Source: Alphaproteobacteria bacterium UBA2903 | GTDB lineage: Bacteria > Pseudomonadota > Alphaproteobacteria > CAAGCB01 > CAG-977 | Direction of reading: 5' to 3' | Length of the DNA stretch: 15,577 bases | NCBI GenBank assembly: GCA_002349565.1 | Contig: DEDN01000023.1 | Location: 1,711 to 17,287, forward strand | Shown here: positions 8,860-15,577 of the stretch, in pieces | How positions within the stretch are numbered: position 1 is the first letter of the stretch | Layout: every line of letters starts with the position of its first letter | Notes under the pieces: generated by a model | The model's input: the letters and a program-made list of their open reading frames with translations, nothing else | The model's database searches: none | What the model was told of the DNA's origin: nothing | Program-made: the position numbers and the translations under genes

Positions 8860-8871
8860 GGCACACCTTCT

Positions 8872-9645
8872 TTAATCTGTAGCACTTTCGATGGAATAGC
8901 CTTCGACGACAAATCCCAGCGGATTTTTCAGACGATTGGCGTATTTGACTTCGTTTCTGGACGGCAAAGCGAAATATCTGACTTTGACTTTGACGCGCCA
9001 GCGCTGGGTCACGGGCTGATCGGCTTCGGGCAGCATATCGCGCGTGACGACATAAACGACCCAAATGTTTTGCTGACGGACAACGGATTCGATGCGCGCT
9101 TCGCGGGTCAAGCCTTCCAATTTGATGCGCGCCAGCCAGTCTTTGACCGTTTTGGCGAACTGTTTGTAAACGGCGGGCGACGACATCCAGCGCAAAGGAC
9201 CGTCGTTGCCCCAGCGGAACGCCATTTCGTCGATATCGTCAACCATTGTCAGACGCAGCAGAACATACTGGCGGATCATGGCTTCGGTCAAGATGTCCTC
9301 CGCCCCCAGATCCCTTGCCAAAGGACGAATGCGGACGACCTGATCCTCTTTGTTTTGAAAAGTCAGCAGGAACGGTTCCACCCGCTTCAGCGGCATCAGT
9401 TTGAACATCGCCAGCATCAAGACCAGATTAACGCACAGCGCGACGGCTGACACGATTGCAAACGCGCGCGCCGTCCACAAATAGCGGCGTTCCCGCAGCA
9501 AATCGACGGACAATTCCTCGTGCGAGGGAATTTCCGGCTTTTTGGCGCGCGGTTTGACGGGTGTCGCCGCTTCCTTTTCGTTTCCTGCGGAAGCGGCTTC
9601 ATCCTTTTTCAGCGCGACGGCTTGTCGTTTAATCGGTCTTGCCAT
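8872..9645 (-). CDS. virB8: VirB8-family T4SS inner-membrane protein (second copy)
   Basis: VirB8 is a bitopic inner-membrane assembly factor whose periplasmic NTF2-like domain forms part of the arch or stalk of a T4SS. The 257-residue product has a basic, Ala/Lys/Glu-rich cytosolic N-terminus, one membrane helix near residues 50-75 (ending LMPLK, followed by RVEPF as in VirB8), then the periplasmic domain. The hallmark NPLGFVVEGYSIE is at the C-terminus. Two ATGs compete: 9654, which overlaps the lipoprotein stop as ATGA, and 9645. I chose 9645 because an AAGGA site lies 8 bases upstream of it, while that site would abut the first ATG. It is followed after 12 bp by virB9. IcmL/DotI shares the fold, but the sequence signature is VirB8. 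Confidence 0.88.
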   Translation of the reverse strand: MARPIKRQAVALKKDEAASAGNEKEAATPVKPRAKKPEIPSHEELSVDLLRERRYLWTARAFAIVSAVALCVNLVLMLAMFKLMPLKRVEPFLLTFQNKEDQVVRIRPLARDLGAEDILTEAMIRQYVLLRLTMVDDIDEMAFRWGNDGPLRWMSSPAVYKQFAKTVKDWLARIKLEGLTREARIESVVRQQNIWVVYVVTRDMLPEADQPVTQRWRVKVKVRYFALPSRNEVKYANRLKNPLGFVVEGYSIESATD

Positions 9646-9650
9646 AACGG

Positions 9651-9851
9651 TCATCCTTGCGCGTCGGTCAGCATCCAGTCGGGCAGTCCCGCAGGCAGCT
9701 TAAGCATCATGCAGGCGCACGGCGACCGTTTCAGTTCGGAAATGTCTTTGCCGATGCCGACGGGGTCTTTTTCGTAAATCGACCCGCACGCGCTTAACGC
9801 CGAAGCCAGCGCGGCAATTGCCAAAACTTTTTTCACCGTTTTCGTTTTCAT
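9651..9851 (-). CDS. virB7: Small VirB7-like lipoprotein
   Basis: The 66-residue product has a lipoprotein signal peptide with lipobox LSAC and lipidation expected on Cys22, leaving a mature chain of about 45 residues. Size and position next to virB8 and virB9 match VirB7, the lipoprotein that anchors and stabilises VirB9 in the outer membrane. The mature part has a CAC pair (Cys45 and Cys47) and a PAGLPDW segment near the C-terminus. In Agrobacterium VirB7 and VirB9 are joined by a disulfide, and one of these cysteines could serve that role here, but no partner can be assigned from sequence. The ribosome site AAGGA lies 7 bases before the ATG, and the spacer from the upstream virB8-like gene is 10 bp. 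VirB7 proteins diverge too fast for the name to be certain. Confidence 0.72.
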   Translation of the reverse strand: MKTKTVKKVLAIAALASALSACGSIYEKDPVGIGKDISELKRSPCACMMLKLPAGLPDWMLTDAQG

Positions 9852-9861
9852 GTCGTTTTCC

Positions 9862-10551
9862 TTACTTTTTCTGCTGCGCCAAGTGGTACTGCGTTACCGT
9901 AAAGCCCATCGGATTCATCAATCGGGTGAACATCACGGCGTTATAAGAATAATACCGGAATTGAATCGTTGCAATCCAATGTCGAATAAGCGGCTCTTCC
10001 AAATTCGACCGCATAATGCGCGTGTCGAAAAATATCTGAAAGCTGTTCCACCCTTCTTTCAAGATTTGGCGAATGTGCGGTTCTATGGTCACATCGGCGG
10101 TGTGTTCCCCGTCAAACTGCGTTTTGGACACGCGATCCCAAAATTCTTTGTAAATAGCGGGGGAACTCATGTAATCGACGATTCCGCGCGATCCCCACAT
10201 CAACAGCATCATGCGCTGGTTTTTGTAAAGCGTGTTCGTCATCACGATGAACTGGCGGACGAACATTTCGGACAGCACGTCCATGGTCGGCATATCCGCA
10301 TGCAGCGGTTCAAAGTATGCCAGATTTTCCGAATACGTCGGCGCGGTTACCAATACGGAATCGACATCGGCTTCGCCCGTTAAATGCAGCAAAGACAGCG
10401 ACAGAACGGTTACCGTCGTTACCAGCGCGAAGCAGACCGCCGCGAAAAAACGCGACAGCCATCGGTACGCGTCGCCGTGTCCCGAATTGCGGGCGGCGGC
10501 GGATTTGTTTGTTTTTGCGCGTGCGTTCGCTGTAGGCATACTTTTTTCCAT
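9862..10551 (-). CDS. VirB8-like T4SS inner-membrane protein (first copy, first gene of operon)
   Basis: The 229-residue protein has a basic N-terminus, one membrane helix at about residues 33-57, and a periplasmic domain ending in NPMGFTVTQYH. This end signature matches the NPLGFxVxxY of VirB8 and of the second copy two genes downstream. Both copies also share a segment of the type MSSPAxYKxF in the middle (DYMSSPAIYKEFWDRV here, WMSSPAVYKQFAKTV there), so they are diverged paralogues. This copy lacks the LMPLK stretch after the helix. Two starts are possible, ATG at 10551 and ATG at 10539; neither has a strong ribosome site (AAAGA directly before the first, GGAAAA before the second). It leads the operon after a 78-bp gap that contains a terminator-like hairpin. 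No convincing promoter boxes were found in the gap. DotI/DotJ (IcmL/IcmM) are alternative family names with the same fold. Confidence 0.8.
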   Translation of the reverse strand: MEKSMPTANARAKTNKSAAARNSGHGDAYRWLSRFFAAVCFALVTTVTVLSLSLLHLTGEADVDSVLVTAPTYSENLAYFEPLHADMPTMDVLSEMFVRQFIVMTNTLYKNQRMMLLMWGSRGIVDYMSSPAIYKEFWDRVSKTQFDGEHTADVTIEPHIRQILKEGWNSFQIFFDTRIMRSNLEEPLIRHWIATIQFRYYSYNAVMFTRLMNPMGFTVTQYHLAQQKK

Positions 10552-10596
10552 TCTTTAAGTATTGCCCTTATTTCGTTAAAAATACCTTACAAAAAT

Positions 10597-10627
10597 GAAA
10601 AAGAGTGCGCCCCCGCCCCTCTTTTTC
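10597..10627 (-). terminator. Hairpin between esterase gene and T4SS operon
   Basis: GAAAAAGAG at 10597-10605 pairs with CTCTTTTTC at 10619-10627, a 9-bp stem with a GC-rich 13-base loop. On the minus strand it lies just after the esterase stop and is followed by a T-rich stretch (CATTTTTG), as expected of an intrinsic terminator. It would separate the helicase-esterase pair from the T4SS operon, which starts about 50 bases further on. The stem is AT-rich, so termination may be partial. Confidence 0.55.
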
Positions 10628-10629
10628 GA

Positions 10630-11333
10630 TTATTTTCCAAGTGCTTTGAACAGCGCGTTCGCCATAATCGACAAAGCTGTCTGATCAATGCCGTGCATCA
10701 AATCGGGAACGACAAAGCCGTCAACCGCAATACCCGCGGCTTGCAAATTCGCCCTTCCGATTTCAAAAGCGCGCAAAGGCAAAACGTTGTCCGCATCGCC
10801 GTGAACCAACGTTACAGGCGGCTTGGATTTGATTTTGTCGGAAGCAAAGCCGCCCTGCGTCATCAGCGGCACAGCCGACATGCCGACGGCGCACGCGGTT
10901 TGTTCGGGATACGTCAGCGCCGTCATCAGCGCTGTTCCGCCGCCTTGAGAAAAGCCCGTCAGCGCCGTTTTGTCCGCCGAAACGCCCGCATGCTTCATCA
11001 CCGCCGCCAGATAAGCGTGCATGACGGGCATGATTTTTTCGATGCGAGGCGTCAGCTTGTTCAAAAAAGCCAGCCCCCATTGTTCGTCGAAAATCCTGCT
11101 TTGGTCGTAATCGTCGAAAGCAAACCACTCGAACCCGCCGAACGGCAAAGCTTCGGGCGCGTTCGGACAGTAAAAGGCGACATGCGGCAAAATGTTTTTC
11201 AGCACGTCCGCCAACCCCGCCATATCTCTGCCGTCAGACCCGTAGCCGTGCAGAACCAGCGCCGCGCCGTCGATTTTGCCGTCATCGGGCAAAACCGCGT
11301 ACGTCGTCAGCGGCAAATTGGTCAGGATTTGAT

Positions 11334-11337
<4 letters not shown>
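10630..11337 (-). CDS. Serine esterase, phospholipase/carboxylesterase family (YpfH-like alpha/beta hydrolase)
   Basis: Predicted cytosolic carboxylesterase of 235 residues. The fold and family are shown by LVLHGYGSDGRD at residues 28-38 (oxyanion-hole region), the nucleophile elbow GFSQGG with Ser130, a GDADNVLP segment with Asp183 as likely acid, and MHGID with His215. The Asp and His spacing fits the phospholipase/carboxylesterase family. Length is normal for that family and there is no signal peptide. The start is GTG at 11337, overlapping the helicase stop as GTGA; a GAGG site 7 bases upstream supports it. The substrate cannot be told from sequence. Confidence 0.85.
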
Positions 11338-12782
<1,445 letters not shown>

Positions 12783-12828
12783 TATCTTTTCTTTGCAATC
12801 CGTTAAAAATGTGTCAGAACTAAACAGA

Positions 12829-12857
12829 GTTATATACAAAAAAAAGGGAAACGACAA
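12829..12857 (-). promoter_or_regulatory. Candidate sigma-70-type promoter for the helicase-esterase pair
   Basis: On the minus strand TTGTCG (12857-12852) and TATAAC (12834-12829) are 17 bp apart, matching 4/6 and 5/6 of the -35 and -10 consensus. Transcription would start near 12822, about 40 bases before the helicase ATG. The -35 box overlaps the ribosome-site region of the divergent hydrolase gene, so the two directions may interfere. No equally good promoter was found for the plus-strand gene, although TATATA at 12831-12836 could act in both directions. Confidence 0.35.
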
Positions 12858-12858
12858 T

Positions 12859-13407
12859 ATGCTTATTAACAAAGATACGTCTTGTCTGGTGATTATTGAC
12901 GTCCAAGAACGCCTTGCCCCCGCGGCAAACGAACCGCGCAAGATTATCGACGGCTGCGCCCGTCTGCTCAAAGGCGCGGAAATCATGCGCGTCCCCGCCG
13001 TGATTACGGAACAGTATCCCAAAGGATTGGGCGCGTCGATGTTCGACATTCGCGACGCCGCGGCGCAAGGCACGCCTTTTATCGCGAAAACGGAACTGTC
13101 CGCCCTGCGCAACCCCGACTTTGCCCAAACGTTCAAGTCTTTGAACAAAAAGCAGGTTGTCATCGCGGGCGTTGAAGAACACGTTTGCGTTTTGCAAACC
13201 GCCGTCGAGCTGAAAGAAGCGGGGTATGACGTGTTTGTCGTCACCGACGCGTCGGGCAGCCGCGCCCCCGAAAGCGAAGCCGCTGCGGAACGCCGTCTGC
13301 TGCACGAAGGAATCAGCCTTGTTACCGTGGAAATGGTGCTGTTCGAGTGGCTGCGCAAAGCAGGAACCCCCGAATTCAAAGAAATTCAGCAAAAGCTGGT
13401 GCGCTGA
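12859..13407 (+). CDS. Isochorismatase-family cysteine hydrolase
   Basis: The 182-residue protein belongs to the isochorismatase-like hydrolase family (nicotinamidase, ureidoacrylate hydrolase and YcaC-like relatives). The catalytic triad is visible: Asp14 in VIIDVQERL, Lys77 in AKTELSA, and Cys110 in GVEEHVCVLQTA. A cis-peptide region precedes the Cys, as usual. Members split amide, ester or vinyl-ether bonds; the substrate here is unknown. The ATG at 12859 is preferred over an upstream in-frame ATG at 12727 because family members start just before the IDVQ strand, an AAGGGA site lies 9 bases before it, and the extension is antisense to the helicase gene. It is overlapped by the next gene at the stop. 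Confidence 0.87.
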   Translation: MLINKDTSCLVIIDVQERLAPAANEPRKIIDGCARLLKGAEIMRVPAVITEQYPKGLGASMFDIRDAAAQGTPFIAKTELSALRNPDFAQTFKSLNKKQVVIAGVEEHVCVLQTAVELKEAGYDVFVVTDASGSRAPESEAAAERRLLHEGISLVTVEMVLFEWLRKAGTPEFKEIQQKLVR

Positions 13408-14099
13408 TGAAAACGCTGGTTCTTTTACCCGCCCTGTTGTGCAACGAGGGATTGTTTTCCCCGCAAATCGCGGCGTTGAAAGGCCGCGCGAACATCGTCG
13501 TTCCCGACTTGAGCCGCGATACGGACTTAGCGGCGGCGGCGCGGCGGATTTTATCCGAAATCCCCGCCGAAAAGTTCTGTTTGTGCGGAATCTCGATGGG
13601 CGGTTATGTCGCTTTCGAGATATTGCGGCAAGCCTCCGCTCGCGTCGAAGCTTTGTGTCTGACGGACACCAATCCGTTCGGCGAAACGGAACAGTCGTCG
13701 AAAAACCGCGCGGTGATGATCGCCCGCGTGCAAACGGACGGGCTGGAAAGCATTGTCGAATCGTCGCAGTTTTCCGTCCTTGCCCCCGAAAACCGCGACA
13801 AGCCGCTGATTAAAGAGCTGCTGCCGAAAATGGTTTTCGAAACGGGACTGCACGGGTACGTCAACGAACAAAAAACGATTATGTCGCGCCCCGATTCACG
13901 GGATTTGCTGGAAAAGATTGCTTGTCCGACTTTGGTTGCCGGCGGCGAATTGGACAAGTTGTCCACGCCCGCGATTATGGACGATATGGCGCGGCAAATC
14001 CCGAATGCCGAACGGATTGTCATTAAAAACAGCGGGCATTTTCCGCCGTTGGAAAACCCCGATGCCATGACCGAAGTTCTTTTGCGGCTTCTTCGATAA
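13407..14099 (+). CDS. Alpha/beta-fold hydrolase
   Basis: Cytosolic hydrolase of 230 residues. The nucleophile elbow is GISMGG with Ser63, the acid is probably Asp183 in GELDKLS, and the base is His211 in GHFPPLENPD, the usual end of alpha/beta hydrolases of the MenH or 3-oxoadipate enol-lactonase type. The N-terminus LLPALLCNEGLFSPQ holds the oxyanion-hole region. Its ATG shares one base with the stop of the isochorismatase-family gene, so the two are translated as a pair and may act on related substrates; this is inference. An upstream in-frame ATG at 13347 lies inside the previous gene and would add residues with no counterpart in the family. Confidence 0.87.
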   Translation: MKTLVLLPALLCNEGLFSPQIAALKGRANIVVPDLSRDTDLAAAARRILSEIPAEKFCLCGISMGGYVAFEILRQASARVEALCLTDTNPFGETEQSSKNRAVMIARVQTDGLESIVESSQFSVLAPENRDKPLIKELLPKMVFETGLHGYVNEQKTIMSRPDSRDLLEKIACPTLVAGGELDKLSTPAIMDDMARQIPNAERIVIKNSGHFPPLENPDAMTEVLLRLLR

Positions 14100-14148
14100 G
14101 GGTATGAAAAGTTTGGGTATTTTTTATCCTATTGAAAATAAATACAGA

Positions 14149-14252
14149 ATCGCAACCGCGAACGAAGTGAAGCAGTCCCATGCAAGTATTGGCACTTGTG
14201 CCGACCTATCCCGGAATTGCCACACCCGCTTGCGCGGGTTCGCAATTGCGAT
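14149..14252. repeat. Palindromic repeat-like element (RPE/REP-type) with imperfect terminal inverted repeats
   Basis: The left end reads ATCGCAACCGCGAAC and the right end, read on the opposite strand, ATCGCAATTGCGAAC, two differences in 15 bases. Inside are short hairpins, such as CCCGCTTGCGCGGG at 14225-14238. The phrase GCGAACGAAGTGAAGCAGTCC is of the kind found in dispersed elements of alphaproteobacterial genomes that read through as short peptides. A 60-residue open frame crosses it (14104-14286) but looks like chance coding. Only one copy is in the window, so its repeat status is inferred. Confidence 0.5.
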
Positions 14253-14275
14253 TATATACGCGAAACAGCACAAAA

Positions 14276-14297
14276 AAGCCCCCTGACGAGGGGGCTT
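14276..14297. terminator. Bidirectional intrinsic terminator
   Basis: AAGCCCCC at 14276-14283 pairs with GGGGGCTT at 14290-14297 around a 6-base loop. On the minus strand the stem runs into six T residues, a strong terminator, although it lies just downstream of the Cys-rich gene's stop (14318). On the plus strand it is followed by TTCTTTGGTTT, so it can also end the hydrolase transcript. Confidence 0.85.
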
Positions 14298-14317
14298 CTT
14301 TGGTTTGCAGACGATTA

Positions 14318-15577
14318 TCAGTCTTTGAAGACACAATAGCCGTTGGTGCATGTTTTTTCCGCGGAACAATCGTCATTGGTTGAGCATGTTTCAGTCGTTG
14401 CAATTTTACATGTATCACTTACAACATCACAAGAATACCCACTCGGACAACTGCTTGATGTACACCTGCAGTTTGCTTGATGACTAGATGCTAAACAGCT
14501 TGGCGTAGTTCCGGAACACGGGTTCGGCGAACATGGATCTACGCATGCACCACCCGAACACTTTTTGCTGTTTACGCAGTCACTATCACTTGTGCAGGCA
14601 TTTGATTTACACGTATCGCTTACAACATCACAAGAATACCCACTCGGACAACTGCTTGATGTACACCTGCAGTTTGCTTGATGACTAGATGCCAAACAGC
14701 TTGGTGTAGTTCCGGAACACGGGTTCGGTGAACAGGCGTCAACACAGGAATGGCTTACACATTTATCAGAGTTTTTGCAGTTATTGTCATCGTAACATCT
14801 GCCCGCTTGCAGGTAGCATTTGCCGCCTTTGCAGTATTCGTAGCTTTCACAACCGCATTGTTCTTCGCACTTGTTGCTGACGCACGCTTCGTTGCTGGCG
14901 CACTGGCTGTTCGACGTACAGCATCCTGCTTTGTCCACGCATTGGTGATTGCTGATTTCCTTGCATGTACCGCTGCAGGCGACTTTGATGCACGATCCGG
15001 ACGCCGAGCAATACTTGTCCGACGCGCAATCGCTGTCGCTGCTGCATTCCGGCGCCGTGCATGTGCCGTTTGTGCAGACTTGGTTGCCCGTGCAATCGTT
15101 GTTTGACGTACAGCATCCCGATTTTTTAACGCAAGTATGGCTGCTGACTTCCTGACACGTTCCGCACGACACCGACACGCAATCCCCGCTTGCCGAACAG
15201 TATTTGTTCCACGCGCAATCGCTGTCGCTGCTGCATTCGGATGCCGGCGTATCGTCGACACAACTGTTGTTCGAGCAGACTTTGCCGCTGCCGCAATCGC
15301 TGTCCGACGTACAGCATCCCGATTTTTTGACGCAAGCATGGTTGCTGATTTCATAGCACGTTCCGCTGCATGATATTGTCGTGCAGCTGCCGCCCGAGCA
15401 TTCTTCGTTTGAAGAGCAATCACTATCACTGCTGCATTCGGATGTCGGAGTACTCGGTGTCGAACAGGACACGCACGATTCACCGTTGGGGGCGGTTCCC
15501 GCGCTTGTCTCTTCGTCGCCCGCGGAACAAGACGTCTGATATCCCATATCCGCGCAGCCTTTCAGCGTGCAGGTGTA
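14318..15577 (-). CDS. Cys-rich repeat protein, probably exported, partial (5' end beyond window)
   Basis: No known function is recognised. The frame is open through the right edge, so the N-terminus and any signal peptide are unseen; the ATG at 15547 is internal or not the start, since codons before it (YTCTLKGCAD) continue the same style. The visible 419 residues are extremely rich in Cys, Ser, Asn and Asp. Three consecutive units of about 63-67 residues begin CSSDSDC and contain a CVxKxGCC motif. They are followed by a CGCESYEYC segment and two identical 43-residue EGF-like units beginning CSPNPCSGTTPSC, each followed by a short CxxDxDC module. Such Cys spacing implies many disulfides and a location outside the cytosol. 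No membrane helix or sortase-like end is seen; the protein stops at CVFKD. Transcription ends at the hairpin 21 bases downstream. A surface adhesin or a secreted effector are both possible. Confidence 0.8.
   Translation of the reverse strand, partial: YTCTLKGCADMGYQTSCSAGDEETSAGTAPNGESCVSCSTPSTPTSECSSDSDCSSNEECSGGSCTTISCSGTCYEISNHACVKKSGCCTSDSDCGSGKVCSNNSCVDDTPASECSSDSDCAWNKYCSASGDCVSVSCGTCQEVSSHTCVKKSGCCTSNNDCTGNQVCTNGTCTAPECSSDSDCASDKYCSASGSCIKVACSGTCKEISNHQCVDKAGCCTSNSQCASNEACVSNKCEEQCGCESYEYCKGGKCYLQAGRCYDDNNCKNSDKCVSHSCVDACSPNPCSGTTPSCLASSHQANCRCTSSSCPSGYSCDVVSDTCKSNACTSDSDCVNSKKCSGGACVDPCSPNPCSGTTPSCLASSHQANCRCTSSSCPSGYSCDVVSDTCKIATTETCSTNDDCSAEKTCTNGYCVFKD
14405..14533 (-). repeat. 129-bp direct repeat, copy 1 (EGF-like unit)
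   Basis: Codes for the second of two 43-residue EGF-like units of the Cys-rich protein. It matches 14606-14734 at 124 of 129 positions by eye, with an offset of 201 bp. The five differences are all transitions and none changes an amino acid. Confidence 0.92.
14606..14734 (-). repeat. 129-bp direct repeat, copy 2 (EGF-like unit)
   Basis: Partner of 14405-14533. The 72 bp between the copies code for a separate CTSDSDC-type module, so the duplicated block is probably the 201-bp EGF-like unit plus module, of which only the EGF-like part has stayed the same; the modules have diverged. Confidence 0.92.
14880..15470 (-). repeat. Three tandem ~63-67-residue Cys-rich units
   Basis: Three protein-level repeats, each starting CSSDSDC, carrying a C(G/S)xCxE(I/V)S(N/S)HxCV core and a GCC(T)SxxxC segment, and ending with a NxxC. 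At DNA level they share GCAATCGCTGTCGCTGCTGCATTC and TACAGCATCC-type strings. The units are alike but clearly older than the 129-bp pair downstream. Boundaries are approximate. Confidence 0.8.

Noticed and set aside
782..9450. Long plus-strand open frames (for example 4634-7327 and 7348-9450) opposite the T4SS genes
   Set aside because: They are antisense to genes with clear domains, rich in Arg, His, Asp and Val from reading the biased codons backwards, and show no family motif or ribosome site.
737..10551. Assignment of the locus to a Dot/Icm (T4BSS) system, with DotG, DotH, DotI
   Set aside because: The enlarged repeat-bearing VirB10 and the two VirB8/DotI-fold proteins suggest it, but the C-terminal TrbI motifs, VirB9 domains, NP[LM]GF ends, VirB7-like lipoprotein, gene order and a VirB11-type ATPase all point to a VirB-type system. 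DotG/IcmE and DotH/IcmK remain alternative family labels.
10552..10596. Promoter for the T4SS operon
   Set aside because: The gap is AT-rich but I found no -35/-10 pair with good match and spacing; a promoter here is likely but not supported by sequence.
12783..13379. N-terminal extension of the helicase of about 200 residues
   Set aside because: It is antisense to the isochorismatase-family gene, has no motif, and the Q motif begins right after the ATG at 12782.
14104..14286. 60-residue plus-strand open frame
   Set aside because: It crosses the palindromic element and reaches into the terminator; no ribosome site and no recognisable protein feature.

Overview
The window looks like a piece of a chromosome from an alphaproteobacterium, probably an uncultured host-associated one. 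The reasons are a SPOR domain of the alphaproteobacterial style, a RhlE-type DEAD-box helicase whose C-terminus resembles alphaproteobacterial homologues, moderately high GC with strong codon bias, and a large surface-type Cys-rich repeat protein. The exact order is inference. No rRNA, tRNA, insertion sequence or CRISPR array was seen.

Positions 1-10551, minus strand, read right to left: a tightly packed type IV secretion system (T4SS) operon in the classic virB order. It encodes a first VirB8-like inner-membrane protein (9862-10551), a 66-residue VirB7-like lipoprotein (9651-9851), a second VirB8 (8872-9645), a VirB9 (7345-8859) that carries a C-terminal SPOR peptidoglycan-binding domain, a giant 2203-residue VirB10 (737-7348) whose periplasmic part is about ninety 17-residue repeats, and the start of a VirB11 ATPase (1-719, cut by the window edge). 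Spacers are 10-17 bp or the genes overlap, so they are probably co-transcribed and translationally coupled. Together they would make the outer-membrane core (VirB7/9/10), the inner-membrane arch (VirB8) and one energising ATPase. VirB1-6, VirB4 and VirD4 are not in the window. The enlarged repeat-bearing VirB10 recalls CagY of the Helicobacter Cag system, but the repeat sequence is different.

Positions 10598-12782, minus strand: a GTG-started serine esterase (10630-11337) overlapping the end of a RhlE-like DEAD-box RNA helicase (11334-12782). A hairpin at 10597-10627 separates this pair from the T4SS operon. Positions 12859-14099, plus strand, divergent: an isochorismatase-family hydrolase overlapped by one base with an alpha/beta hydrolase.

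Positions 14100-14317 hold a palindromic repeat-like element and a strong terminator hairpin. Positions 14318-15577, minus strand, hold the 3' part of a Cys-rich, probably exported repeat protein that runs out of the window.

The most interesting items are the VirB9-SPOR fusion, the giant VirB10 with old degenerate and young regular repeat blocks, the duplicated VirB8 around a VirB7-like lipoprotein, and the Cys-rich protein with two 43-residue units that are identical in protein but not in DNA.
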